Notes under the pieces: model-generated
Databases searched by the model: none
What the model saw: only the letters and a program-made list of their open reading frames with translations
Told to the model about the DNA's origin: nothing
NCBI RefSeq assembly: GCF_900155365.1
Contig: NZ_LT699743.1
Coordinates: forward strand, 417,921-451,379
DNA: 33,459 nt
Source of the DNA: Collinsella bouchesdurhonensis
Lineage (GTDB): Bacteria > Actinomycetota > Coriobacteriia > Coriobacteriales > Coriobacteriaceae
Direction: 5' to 3'
Shown here: piece by piece, positions 25,098-33,444 of the stretch
How the letters are laid out: the number at the start of each line of letters is the position of its first letter
Position numbering within the stretch: the first letter of the stretch is position 1
Position numbers and translations under genes: made by a program

Positions 25098-26096
25098 ATG
25101 GCGCATCGCATCCTGTACTACATGGTGGACGGCTCGACAGCAAAGGCCCAGCAGATCCTGAAAGAATGGGGCGTAGACGATCAGATCGAGCTCATCGGGT
25201 GCGCACATGAACCGCTTGTCGACCCCAGCCCCGCACAGATGGTTGGATGCGAGGGCTTTATTGGCGAGTTCGGCCCTGTATCGCCAAAGACGGCAGGCGC
25301 CATGGCGGACGCGGGCATCCGCATCGTCTCGAGCATGTCTATCGGAATCAATCACGTCGATGTGTCGGCCCTTGCACAGCACGGCATCATCACCACCAAC
25401 TGCCCTGGCTACTGTTCCCTCGATGTCGCCCAGCACGCAGCAGGGCTCATGCTCGACCTCATGCGCAGCATCACCTTCTCCAACCGAGAAGTACTCGCCG
25501 GTGCCTGGGAGCCCACTGGAGGCTATACCGCGCACCGCACGCAGGGGCAAACAATCGGCCTCGTATTTTTTGGCAACATCGCCCGCGCCATGGCAAGCAT
25601 CGTGCAGGCGCTCGGCATGAACGTCGTGGTGTGGGCGCCTACCAAGACCCGCGAGGACCTTGCCCAAGCAGGTTGCACTAAAGCCGAAACTCTCGACGAG
25701 CTGCTCGCTGTCTCCGACGTGGTGAGCCTGCACTGCCCGCTTATTCCGCAAACCGAAAAACTCATTGGCACCCACGAGCTCGAGGCCATGAAGCCTAGCG
25801 CCTTCTTGATCAACACCGCCCGCGGCCCCGTCATCGACGAGGAAGCGCTGCTCGCCGCGTTGGACGAAAACATCTCCAGCAACGGCACACGCGGCATCCG
25901 CGCTGCCGCTCTCGATGTCCTTGCCGATGAGACCGCTCCCAATCGCGCCCTTATCGAGCACCCCCGCTGCATCGTCACGCCGCATACCGCCTACTGCACC
26001 GAGGAGGCCAACGACACCTTGCGCCGCATGACGCTCAAGGCACAGGTCGACTATCTTGTTCGAGGCATCATGCCCGAGCACGTCGTCGCGGTATAG
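25098..26096 (+). CDS. D-2-hydroxyacid dehydrogenase family protein (CtBP-like), unusual nucleotide loop
   Basis: The family reduces 2-keto acids to D-2-hydroxy acids with NAD(P)H. The ATG at 25098 has AAGGAG upstream and gives 332 residues. The catalytic set is present: Arg242 (INTARGPVID), Glu278 (LADETAPN) and His296 (TPHTAY). The following CTEEA resembles the end of CtBP and glyoxylate-reductase relatives. The dinucleotide loop is odd: canonical GxGxxG reads F157-F158-G159-N160-I161-A162, so two of its three glycines are lost. Cofactor use or activity may differ from the family. It stands alone, convergent with uppP; the substrate is unknown. Confidence 0.85.
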   Translation: MAHRILYYMVDGSTAKAQQILKEWGVDDQIELIGCAHEPLVDPSPAQMVGCEGFIGEFGPVSPKTAGAMADAGIRIVSSMSIGINHVDVSALAQHGIITTNCPGYCSLDVAQHAAGLMLDLMRSITFSNREVLAGAWEPTGGYTAHRTQGQTIGLVFFGNIARAMASIVQALGMNVVVWAPTKTREDLAQAGCTKAETLDELLAVSDVVSLHCPLIPQTEKLIGTHELEAMKPSAFLINTARGPVIDEEALLAALDENISSNGTRGIRAAALDVLADETAPNRALIEHPRCIVTPHTAYCTEEANDTLRRMTLKAQVDYLVRGIMPEHVVAV

Positions 26097-26129
26097 CAAA
26101 AGCGCCGCTCAGCCCAAGCCGAACGGCGC
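26097..26129 (-). terminator. Terminator after uppP
   Basis: GCGCCG (26102-26107) pairs with CGGCGC (26124-26129), with TTTT next on the minus strand. It lies in the 56-base gap between the convergent dehydrogenase and uppP genes. The stem is short but GC-only. Confidence 0.6.
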
Positions 26130-26152
26130 ACCATCACCACAAGCAAAAAGCG

Positions 26153-27088
26153 CTATAGCCCCAGCACGGGGACAGCGACGAGGAAGTACGCAAGTACGAC
26201 CACGCCTAAAACGATGCGGTAGACGCCAAAGACCTTGAAGTCGTGACGCTTCACAAAGCCCATGAGCCATTTGATGGCCGCGAGGGAAACAACAAACGCA
26301 ACCACGCAGCCCACGCCCAGAATCGCCGCCTCGGACGCACCAAACGTACCGCCCTTGATAAAGAACTTGACGAGCTTGAGCGCGCTTGCACCAAACATGA
26401 CGGGGATGGCCAAAAAGAACGTAAACTTGCTCGCCATCGCACGCGTGCAGCCCAAAAGCAAGCCGCCGATAATGGTCGAACCCGAGCGCGACGTGCCCGG
26501 CACCAGCGAGAGCACCTGGAACAAACCGATTCCCAAAGCAGTCTTCCAAGACAGATCATCCAGCGTGGCGATGGAGCCAAAGTCCCCGCCGTCATCCTCG
26601 CTCACAGAAGGCGTTGCAAAATGAGCGCCGGCAGGACGCGCGCCAGGCAGCACATCCACGGTCTCGCGCGTGCGGGCACGGCGCGTCTCGATAACGATGA
26701 AAGCGATACCATAGACGATCAGCGCGATGGCAACCACGGGAGCATTGTAAAAATGATCTTCCATCCAATCGTTCAACGGCAAGCCGACAACCGCCGCAGG
26801 AATGCATCCGAGCACGATCTTGCCCCAAAGCTTCCACGTGTCGCGGCGCCCCTCCTTGCCCTTGCTGGGCGAAAACGGATTGAGCTCATGAAAAAACAGC
26901 ACGCAGACAGCAAGGATTGCACCCAGCTGAACAACCACCAAAAACATGTTGAGAAATGTCTTGCTCACGTTGAGCTTGATAAACTCATCGACCAAGATCA
27001 TATGACCGGTAGACGAGATGGGCAGCCATTCCGTGATGCCCTCGACCAGACCCAGGAAGGCCGATTTAAGCAGTTCGATGATATCCAA
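26153..27088 (-). CDS. uppP: Undecaprenyl-diphosphatase UppP (BacA)
   Basis: UppP removes a phosphate from undecaprenyl pyrophosphate so the lipid carrier can be reused in wall synthesis; it also lowers bacitracin sensitivity. The two active-site signatures are present: [15 protein letters not shown] (16-30) and PGTSRSGST (197-205). About eight membrane helices are seen. The best start is a TTG at 27088, with AAAGG 7 bases upstream, giving the typical [13 protein letters not shown] and 311 residues; the ATG at 27130 has less support. A hydrophilic loop rich in Asp and Arg (about 135-178) is longer than usual. A Bce-like two-component system, a class often tied to bacitracin response, lies about 750 bases away but on its own. 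Confidence 0.95.
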   Translation of the reverse strand: MDIIELLKSAFLGLVEGITEWLPISSTGHMILVDEFIKLNVSKTFLNMFLVVVQLGAILAVCVLFFHELNPFSPSKGKEGRRDTWKLWGKIVLGCIPAAVVGLPLNDWMEDHFYNAPVVAIALIVYGIAFIVIETRRARTRETVDVLPGARPAGAHFATPSVSEDDGGDFGSIATLDDLSWKTALGIGLFQVLSLVPGTSRSGSTIIGGLLLGCTRAMASKFTFFLAIPVMFGASALKLVKFFIKGGTFGASEAAILGVGCVVAFVVSLAAIKWLMGFVKRHDFKVFGVYRIVLGVVVLAYFLVAVPVLGL

Positions 27089-27279
27089 AAGAAGCCTTTC
27101 GCCTGAGCTGCGGCCATGGACCCGCAGCAACTCCGTGCACCATTATCCCACGCTGCAGGCATGCTCGAAAAAAAGCAGCGTCATTTACAGAATTTAGAGG
27201 TACCGGGTGATTAAAGCCGGGTATAACCGCTGTAAGGCAACGCAGCCAAAGGAGCTGCAGAGCCATTGAGGAGGCAAAC

Positions 27280-27717
27280 ATGAACGAGGGTTATTCAAAA
27301 GTATTCGTCGCGCTCGACGGCACTGAACAGCAGGATTTTGTTCTCGCGCGCGCTATCAAGGTCGCCGCGAATAACAAAGCCAAGCTCATCATCGGCCATG
27401 TAATTGACTCGACAGCGCTCGAGTCCGCCGGTTCCTACCCCATTGATTTGGTAAACGGCCTTGAGGAGGCATTTAAGAACTCGATCGAAAAGCAGGTTGA
27501 GGAAGCAAAGGCAAACCCCGATATTCCCGAAGTCGAAGTCATCATTCGCGCCGGCCGCATTCGCGAGACCCTCAAAGACGAGATGCTCGACATTATTCAG
27601 CCCGATCTGGTGCTCTGCGGCGCTCGCGGCCTCTCTTCGATCAAGTACGCCCTGCTCGGCTCCATCTCCACGTTCCTGCTTAGGAACACCGAGTGTGACA
27701 TCCTAGTTGTGAAGTAG
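27280..27717 (+). CDS. Universal stress protein (UspA family)
   Basis: This single-domain Usp protein has 145 residues. The ATP-binding motif G-2x-G-9x-G-S is intact (GARGLSSIKYALLGSIS), and the N-terminal VFVALDGTEQ has the usual Asp, so it should be the nucleotide-binding form. Usp proteins bind ATP and help survival under growth arrest or stress; the exact target is unknown. GAGGAGG lies 5 bases before the ATG. TATAAC at 27222-27227 is a candidate -10 box without a good -35 box. Confidence 0.92.
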   Translation: MNEGYSKVFVALDGTEQQDFVLARAIKVAANNKAKLIIGHVIDSTALESAGSYPIDLVNGLEEAFKNSIEKQVEEAKANPDIPEVEVIIRAGRIRETLKDEMLDIIQPDLVLCGARGLSSIKYALLGSISTFLLRNTECDILVVK

Positions 27718-27753
27718 CTCGACGCTCCGCCCAATCGTCATCAAACGCATTCG

Positions 27754-27789
27754 ATAAAGCTCCGGCCACAAGACCGGGGCTTTATTTAT
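27754..27789. terminator. Terminator between the Usp and histidine kinase genes
   Basis: The arms 27754-27765 and 27774-27785 (ATAAAGCTCCGG/CCGGGGCTTTAT) form 12 pairs with one wobble and an 8-base loop, with T-rich flanks on both strands. It serves both convergent genes. Confidence 0.85.
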
Positions 27790-27835
27790 GCGGGCGCCTA
27801 AAGGCAGGCATCCGCCGCCAAACCCGTCACCATGT

Positions 27836-28897
27836 CTACGACTCAAAATAGTGCATATGATTGGTTGGGAACGTGATCTCGACTTCAAAGAATTCCCCAT
27901 GCTCGGAGCGGGCCACGATTCCCAACCCCATTTTGTCGCATAGGCGCTTGACCAAATAGAGCCCAATACCAGTGGAGCGCTTGCCGTTTCTGCCGTTCTC
28001 GCCGGTAAAGCCGCGGTCAAACACACGGTCCAAATCTGCGGCAGGAACGCCGCAGCCATTGTCGCGAACCACAAGCTTCACGCAATCATCAGTGCCCCCT
28101 GCGTTCGCACGAGTCGCCGCAAAGAGTAGCTGAGCACCTTCGTCGCGGGCGTATTTCACACTGTTTTGAATGAGCTGCCCCAAGATGAACTCAACCCATT
28201 TTTCGTCGGCAAACACCCCAAGCTCAAGGCCGCGGCAAACGGGCGCCACATGGGCAGAAATCATCGCACGCGCGTTGCGCTTAAGTGCCGAAGAGACAAT
28301 GGACTGCAAGGAGACATTTCGCACTACATAATCGCGGTCGAGCGATTCCGAGCGAGCGTAAAACAGCGCCTGTTCGATGTATCCCTCAACGCAGTCAACC
28401 TCCTCCGCCAGAGCATCGACCTTTTCGTGCACCTCCTGAGGCTGAACATTGTTCACAAGGGCATCATCCAGGTTTTCGAGCATCAAATAGGCTGCAACCA
28501 GCGGCGTCTTCGCTTCGTGCACCCACGTTTCGACATACTCTCGGTAATTCGCAGTCTGGCGGCGATAGCCTGCGACCTCATCGTTTGCAGCCTTAGCGAT
28601 AGCACGGATGACGTCATACACGGCCTCGCCCTCGGCATCCTCCGGATATTCCATCATCTCCATCGCCCAAGAAACGCTCTCGAGATGTTCTGCACAGCGT
28701 TCGAGCCCGCGATAGAACTTCCGGTGACGAAGCCAGTCCGACACAGCGCCGATCAGCGTGCCGGCAACTCCAATAAGGGCGACCAAGACCACGATCTGCA
28801 CGTACACGCTCGTGGTGAGCAAAACGCTGCAGGCAAGCCCCGTAGCGAGCAGGGGCAACAGCACCACAGCGCCATGTGACCTCAAATACCTGCCCAT
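27836..28897 (-). CDS. Sensor histidine kinase, BceS-like intramembrane-sensing type
   Basis: The 353-residue kinase has two N-terminal membrane helices (about 10-29 and 33-53) with almost no external loop. This is typical of BceS-type kinases that sense through a partner ABC transporter. The phosphorylated His127 lies in ETWVHEAKTPL. The ATPase part shows the N box (LIQNSVKYARDEG), G1 box (VRDNGCGVP), F box (VFDRGFTG) and G2 box (STGIGLYL). It starts 6 bases after the response regulator stop with only a weak ribosome site, so translation is probably coupled. No BceAB-type transporter is in this window, so its sensing partner is not seen. Confidence 0.9.
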   Translation of the reverse strand: MGRYLRSHGAVVLLPLLATGLACSVLLTTSVYVQIVVLVALIGVAGTLIGAVSDWLRHRKFYRGLERCAEHLESVSWAMEMMEYPEDAEGEAVYDVIRAIAKAANDEVAGYRRQTANYREYVETWVHEAKTPLVAAYLMLENLDDALVNNVQPQEVHEKVDALAEEVDCVEGYIEQALFYARSESLDRDYVVRNVSLQSIVSSALKRNARAMISAHVAPVCRGLELGVFADEKWVEFILGQLIQNSVKYARDEGAQLLFAATRANAGGTDDCVKLVVRDNGCGVPAADLDRVFDRGFTGENGRNGKRSTGIGLYLVKRLCDKMGLGIVARSEHGEFFEVEITFPTNHMHYFES

Positions 28898-28903
28898 AAG
28901 CCG

Positions 28904-29569
28904 CTACACCGAATAGCCTTGGCCGCGATGCGTGGTCAGATACCCATGTACCCCAATCTTATCGAGCGTAGCGCGCAGGCGATTGATGTTAACCGTCAAG
29001 GTGTTGTCGTCGATAAACGTATCGGAATTCCAAAGGTCGCGCATGATGGCCTCGCGCGAGACAATCGTTCCCGCATGGCGCATAAGCAAACTCAAGATCC
29101 TCAGCTCGTTTTTGGTCAGCTCGACTTCCGAGCCCTCGTACAGCGCGCGAGAACGGGCAACATCGAGCTCAAGCCCATCATGTCGCAACACAGTCTTTCC
29201 CTGCGCGGAGGAGCTGCGACGCAAAAGCGCTTGCATGCGCGCAATGAGAACACGCAGGCTATAGGGCTTGGGAATAAAGTCGTCGGCGCCAAGCGTCATA
29301 CTCATAACCTCGTCGACCTCCGTCGTGCGAGAGGTAAGCACGATAATGGGCACGTCCGAATGCGAGCGCAGTTCGCGACAGATAAACTGCCCGTCCGTCT
29401 GAGGTAGGCTCAAGTCGAGAAGCACAAGGTCGGGAGACGCCTCCAGCACGTCGTCGACCACATGGTCAAACGTCGCGCAAGCAAGCGCCTCATAGCCGTT
29501 GTGCTCAAGCGCCAAGGCGAGCTCTGTGCGAATGGCGTCGTCATCTTCGACGATGTAGATCTTCGACAT
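28904..29569 (-). CDS. OmpR-family response regulator (BceR-like)
   Basis: This 221-residue regulator has a receiver domain (about 1-118) and a winged-helix DNA-binding domain (about 125-221). The acidic pocket is VEDDDA, the phosphorylation site is Asp52 (LLDLSLPQTDG), Thr79 is in VLTSR and Lys101 is in PKPYS. The output domain has LTKNELRILSLLMRHAG and VNINRLRATL. AAAGGGG lies before the ATG. It is the first gene of the pair. Its targets are unknown; uppP and the Usp gene are nearby but are separate transcription units. Confidence 0.92.
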   Translation of the reverse strand: MSKIYIVEDDDAIRTELALALEHNGYEALACATFDHVVDDVLEASPDLVLLDLSLPQTDGQFICRELRSHSDVPIIVLTSRTTEVDEVMSMTLGADDFIPKPYSLRVLIARMQALLRRSSSAQGKTVLRHDGLELDVARSRALYEGSEVELTKNELRILSLLMRHAGTIVSREAIMRDLWNSDTFIDDNTLTVNINRLRATLDKIGVHGYLTTHRGQGYSV

Positions 29570-29655
29570 GGAAAAGCCCCTTTCGGTTGCCCTCCATTAT
29601 GGACGAGACAAAGGCGATGCCACCGCATGTGGCAACAATGTAAGCAAGCGTCCCG

Positions 29656-30384
29656 TTAGGAGAAGAGCTTTGATACGCCCGTGGCCAAGAACTCGGCAAT
29701 AGAGCGATCCTCTGCCGAATCTCCCTGACCAGCGTCCTCCACAACCACGCCGTGCTCATCGGAGACAAGCACATGCGCACCGCCAAGGTCGTTTAGCGAA
29801 AGCACGATATCGTCCGCGGCCCCAGGCGTCGCGCGCAACACGTGATAGCCACGCGTTGCCGCTAGCTGCTCAACCAGCGTCATTGAGCCACACAGGTGCT
29901 CGCCTTCCGCGGCAGCCACATAAAGCGTGCCCGACTTCACGCAGCAAAGCGCCTCCGGAGCCACACCCGTCTCAATTTGCTCGGCGTGAGCAAGCTCGGC
30001 ACGCGCGCACAGTGCATCATGGGAAGTCGAGGCCAGGGGTTCGTAAGCGCCCACGGTCATGGCAGCGTTACCGTTTACGTCAATCACCAGCATGAGCACA
30101 CCGTTGGGATCCGCATAGGTACCCTCGGCAAGAGACCACTCCACGTGCTGCTTTGCCCAAGAAAGCATATTGGTGGTGAGGGGGCGACCCTGTACCAAGC
30201 GCTGCGAAAGAGCCCGGATATGTCTGTTAAGCAAAGGAACCTGTCTGCGCGCCATGCGCCAGCGGCATACAAGCGCGGGCTGATCGAGCTGAAAATCCGG
30301 TACAGCCTGCTGCGTCTCGCAAAACTCCCTGTAGGCACGAAGGTCCTCGGGATTGGAGAAAAGATCCTCGTCACGCACCGTCAT
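29656..30384 (-). CDS. Protein of unknown function downstream of purH
   Basis: I do not recognise this 242-residue protein. The ATG at 30384 has AAGGAG upstream at a slightly long spacing of 11 bases. It is soluble, with no signal or membrane segments. The N-terminal third is helical and Arg-rich (CRWRMARRQVPLLNRHIRAL). The middle has an alternating beta-like pattern (GVLMLVIDVNGNAAMTVGAYEPL). The C-terminal half repeats this (LLxxDLGGAHVLVSDEHGVVVED in outline). Two cysteines are adjacent (ALCCVKSG). It lies between the two-component genes and purH on the same strand, each separated by gaps; a GCGGGG-CATGCA-CCCCGC hairpin lies just upstream (30415-30432). Confidence 0.65.
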   Translation of the reverse strand: MTVRDEDLFSNPEDLRAYREFCETQQAVPDFQLDQPALVCRWRMARRQVPLLNRHIRALSQRLVQGRPLTTNMLSWAKQHVEWSLAEGTYADPNGVLMLVIDVNGNAAMTVGAYEPLASTSHDALCARAELAHAEQIETGVAPEALCCVKSGTLYVAAAEGEHLCGSMTLVEQLAATRGYHVLRATPGAADDIVLSLNDLGGAHVLVSDEHGVVVEDAGQGDSAEDRSIAEFLATGVSKLFS

Positions 30385-30548
30385 GGCAGACACGGCTCCT
30401 TTTCGTCTAAGCACGCGGGGCATGCACCCCGCCATTCCCGCAGGCTTCGAAAAAGCGCACGGGCCAAACTCTCGATAGCGAAAACGCCCCAGCAAAAGCA
30501 AGATGCTGCACGCTCATGCGGCAGGTTGCCCAGCTGGGACGCCTTTAG

Positions 30549-30591
30549 CAAAAGCCAAATCCCAATGCTCGAACAAACAACAGGATTCGGC
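30549..30591 (-). terminator. Terminator after purH
   Basis: GCCAAATCC (30554-30562) pairs with GGATTCGGC (30583-30591) with one wobble; the loop is 20 bases. TTTTGC follows on the minus strand, just beyond the purH stop. An AAAAA run lies on the other side. Confidence 0.6.
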
Positions 30592-30599
30592 AAAAACTC

Positions 30600-32234
30600 C
30601 TAGTGGCGGAAGTGACGAGCACCTGTGAACACCATAGCGATACCGTGGTCGTCACAAGCCTGGATGGACTCCTCGTCGCGCATCGAGCCACCGGGCTGGA
30701 TAATCGCGGTCACGCCATGGGCCGCAAGCACGTCCACGTTGTCGCGGAACGGGAAGAACGCATCGCTCGCAGCAGCAAAGCCGCCCGCCTCAACGCCCAT
30801 GCGCTTGCAGGTCTCCTCGGCGCGCTCGCACGCAAAGAGCGCAGAGTCGACGCGATTGGGCTGGCCAGGTCCCATACCGATACCGGACTGATCCTTGGCG
30901 ATCAAGATGGCGTTGGACTTAACGGTCTTCACCACGCGCCAAGCGAACAGGAGGTCGTCCATCTCCTTGTCCGTGGGCTTGCGAGTCGTGGGGAAGGTAA
31001 AGGTCGAGGGATCCTCGGAAACGGTGTCCACGGCCTGAACGAGCATACCGCCGTCAACGGTACGAGCCTCGAGGTGAGCGTGGCCATCGGCAGCGCCGGT
31101 CTCCAACACGCGCAGGTTCTTGCGGCGGCTCAAACGCTCCAGAGCCTCGTCGGTAAAGGACGGGGCAATGAGCACCTCGACAAAAAGCTTGTCGCGATCG
31201 GCAAAGTGCTCCACAAGCTCAAGGGGAACCTCGCGGTTCAAGGCGATAATGCCGCCGTAGGCGCTCTTGGGATCGCATGCAAAGGCGCGATCATAGGCCT
31301 CGGTCACCGTCTTGGCAACAGCAGAACCGCAGGGATTTTGATGCTTGAGGATGATGGCAGCAGGCTCATCAAACTCGCGCACGGCATTCCAAGCGGCATC
31401 GGCGTCGAGCAGGTTGTTATAGGAGAGTGGCTTGCCCTGGATCTGCTTGGCGCCAACGAGCGGATTTGTCGAAGAGGCAAAGTTGCCAAACTCATCGGCA
31501 AAGCGATAGACGGCAGCGGCCTGATGCGGGTTCTCGCCATAGCGAAGGTCCTCGACCTTCTCGAGATGCAGATCGATTGCCGCAGGCGGAACAAAAGCAG
31601 CAGAGGCGGGAGCCTCGGGGGCCTCCTCTGCCAAGTAGCTGTTGAGCCACGTGGAGATAGCGGTATCGTAGGCGGCGGTACGCGTATAGGTCTTGGCAGC
31701 CAGGCGACGACGCGTGCCCAAGGTGGTTGCGCCCTTGTGGCGATGCATCTCGTCGAGAACCATCGCGTAATCGGAGGGATCGCACACCACGGTCACCGAG
31801 TCGTTGTTCTTGGCGGCAGAGCGCAGCATGGAAGGGCCACCGATATCGATATGCTCGATGGCGTCGGCAAAGGTCACATCGGGAGAGGCAACGGTCTTCT
31901 CAAACTCGTACAGGTTAACCGCCACGAGATCGATCATCTTGATATCGTGCTCGCTGGCCTGAGCCATGTGCTCCTCGGAGTCACGACGGCACAGCAGGGC
32001 GCCGTGCACCTTGGGGTGCAACGTCTTCACACGGCCATCCATCATCTCGGGGTAGCCGGTAAACTCCTCAATCGGGGTAACGGGAACGCCCGCAGCCTCA
32101 ATCGCCTTGGCGGTTCCGCCCGTCGAGATAATCTCAACGCCAAAATCGTCAACCAGTGCTCGTGCGAAATCGACGACGCCGGTCTTATCGGTGACCGAGA
32201 TAAGCGCGCGCCCGATCTTCACATCAGCGGCCAT
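30600..32234 (-). CDS. purH: Bifunctional AICAR formyltransferase / IMP cyclohydrolase
   Basis: PurH carries out the last two steps of purine synthesis: formyl transfer from 10-formyltetrahydrofolate to AICAR, then ring closure to IMP. From the ATG at 32234 (AGGAGG, 5-base spacing) it is 544 residues. The N-terminal MGS-like cyclohydrolase domain has RALISVTDKTG, STGGTAKAI and MDGRVKTLHPKVHGALL. SAAKNNDSVTVV leads to the formyltransferase domain with LRYGENPHQAA and the catalytic Lys-His in KHQNPCG. The C-terminus ends in ARHFRH as in the family. No other purine genes are adjacent. The upstream in-frame ATG at 32285 is not favoured. Confidence 0.96.
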   Translation of the reverse strand: MAADVKIGRALISVTDKTGVVDFARALVDDFGVEIISTGGTAKAIEAAGVPVTPIEEFTGYPEMMDGRVKTLHPKVHGALLCRRDSEEHMAQASEHDIKMIDLVAVNLYEFEKTVASPDVTFADAIEHIDIGGPSMLRSAAKNNDSVTVVCDPSDYAMVLDEMHRHKGATTLGTRRRLAAKTYTRTAAYDTAISTWLNSYLAEEAPEAPASAAFVPPAAIDLHLEKVEDLRYGENPHQAAAVYRFADEFGNFASSTNPLVGAKQIQGKPLSYNNLLDADAAWNAVREFDEPAAIILKHQNPCGSAVAKTVTEAYDRAFACDPKSAYGGIIALNREVPLELVEHFADRDKLFVEVLIAPSFTDEALERLSRRKNLRVLETGAADGHAHLEARTVDGGMLVQAVDTVSEDPSTFTFPTTRKPTDKEMDDLLFAWRVVKTVKSNAILIAKDQSGIGMGPGQPNRVDSALFACERAEETCKRMGVEAGGFAAASDAFFPFRDNVDVLAAHGVTAIIQPGGSMRDEESIQACDDHGIAMVFTGARHFRH

Positions 32235-32255
32235 GCCTTCCTCCTTGTCGCGAAA

Positions 32256-32293
32256 GGGGCCTTGATACCGCAAAAGTTGCGGCATCGACCCCC
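32256..32293 (-). promoter_or_regulatory. Structured purH leader hairpin
   Basis: On the minus strand GGGG (32293-32290), GAT and CCGCAA (32282-32277 side) pair in order with TTGCGG, ATC and CCCC (32259-32256), giving a three-part stem with small internal loops, followed by TTTC. It lies 22 bases before the purH start. It could be an attenuator. I do not see the conserved ZTP or purine riboswitch motifs. Confidence 0.4.
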
Positions 32294-32485
32294 TCTTTCA
32301 CATACATCTCTAATGTAGCGCATCGACACGCCAACTCGCAGGCGATACGCATGTTATTTGAAGAAAATACCGAGAGGCGATGGCGCTTTCGCGTAGAAAT
32401 GACGCAGTTGACGTGTGAACATGAAGGCACCATATTCCGCGCCCCAAACGGTGGTATTAAATCTGCCGAGAGAAAGGTGCGCTGC

Positions 32486-33124
32486 GTGTCGACCGTGCTG
32501 TACAGACCATTTGAAGATGAAGATTTCGAACCGCTTGTCGAGATCGTCCGTACGCTATGGCACGACGACGATGACGTCCCCGACGCTGCCTTTGGCACCC
32601 TCGAGGCGACATGCGATCTTGCGCATTGCCTCTCGGTATCCACCTTCTCACAGGTAGCCCTTATCGACGGTGCGCCGCGCGGCATCATCCTCGCCCGCTC
32701 GGAAAACGACTACAATCAAGATCTATCCCGTTGGGCGACCATCGAAGCAAAATCGGCTTGCGCCATGGATTCCTACGACGCCAAAGCCGCCCACACGTTC
32801 CAAACGTGGTACGACGGCATGCGCAAAGTAGACGAGCGCCTCTTGGCATCGAGCGGCCTTACACTCGACAATGAAATCACGCTGCTCGTTGTAGACCCCT
32901 CGGCACAGGGGCTCGGAATCGGAACGGTGCTGTTTGACGCCGTATCTTCGTACTACGCCGCACTCGGCGATCTTAAGGCGTATCTGTATACCGACAGCGA
33001 TTGCAGATGGTCGTTCTACGAGCTCCGCGGCATGAAGCGTTTAGGGAGATACAAATCGACACGCGAAGAGCGCAGTCTGCTTCCGCGAGAGATGTATCTT
33101 TACGGTTTAGACCTCAGTGCCTAA
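32486..33124 (+). CDS. GNAT-family N-acetyltransferase
   Basis: GNAT enzymes move an acetyl group from acetyl-CoA to an amine. The acetyl-CoA loop Q-G-L-G-I-G at about 141-146 follows the strand EITLLVVDPSA, as in motif A. The C-terminal part has KAYLYTDSDCRWSFYE and a Tyr-rich strand typical of motif B. I prefer a GTG at 32486 with AAAGG 8 bases upstream, giving 212 residues; an ATG at 32351 would add 45 residues that do not look like a GNAT start. Substrate unknown. It is divergent from purH. The gap 32235-32485 otherwise holds only the purH leader. Confidence 0.82.
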   Translation: MSTVLYRPFEDEDFEPLVEIVRTLWHDDDDVPDAAFGTLEATCDLAHCLSVSTFSQVALIDGAPRGIILARSENDYNQDLSRWATIEAKSACAMDSYDAKAAHTFQTWYDGMRKVDERLLASSGLTLDNEITLLVVDPSAQGLGIGTVLFDAVSSYYAALGDLKAYLYTDSDCRWSFYELRGMKRLGRYKSTREERSLLPREMYLYGLDLSA

Positions 33125-33215
33125 CCTGCGAGGAATTGGACGTCTTGAGGGCAGCTTGACGCCCAACGCGCCCGCAGGGGAAAACACATAGGCGGTACGG
33201 ACACACGCCCGTGCC

Positions 33216-33251
33216 TGGACGCGATCGCAACTCTCTCCGCGATCGTGTCCA
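33216..33251. other. 13-base-pair hairpin after the GNAT gene
   Basis: TGGACGCGATCGC (33216-33228) pairs with GCGATCGTGTCCA (33239-33251) with one wobble and a 10-base loop. It lies just before the terminator at 33258, with no T tract of its own. Role unknown. Confidence 0.5.
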
Positions 33252-33257
33252 GATATG

Positions 33258-33294
33258 AAAGGGTCCGACGGAAACATTCCGTCGGACCCTTTTG
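33258..33294. terminator. Strong bidirectional terminator
   Basis: The arms 33258-33273 and 33277-33292 form 16 perfect pairs around a 3-base loop (ACA), with T runs on both sides (TTTT to the right, TTTC on the minus strand). It separates the GNAT gene from the convergent truncated gene. Confidence 0.92.
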
Positions 33295-33317
33295 CATGAA
33301 CTATCGAAACTCGCAGG

Positions 33318-33444
33318 TTAAAACGTGCCGCCGCCTCCACCGCCGCAGCCGCCGCCTCCGCCGCCGGAAAAGCCACCACCGCCGCCACCGCCGGAGCTGG
33401 ACTCCGAAGCTGCCACCGCGGACACGGAATTGTGGTAGACTTGA
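33318..33444 (-). CDS. C-terminus of a glycine-rich protein, cut by the contig end (DUF2207-like)
   Basis: Reading back from a TAA at 33318-33320, the minus strand encodes about 40 residues: QVYHNSVSAVAASESSS, then runs of 6-7 glycines broken by Phe-Ser and Cys, ending in TF. Such Ser then Gly-rich tails end DUF2207 and related membrane proteins, so that is the best guess. It is too short to be sure. The rest of the gene lies beyond the window. Another minus-strand frame stays open here only because of GC content and the adapter. Confidence 0.55.

Noticed and set aside
32235-32485. ZTP or purine riboswitch before purH
   Set aside because: I looked for the conserved motifs of these classes and did not find them; only a layered hairpin is supported.
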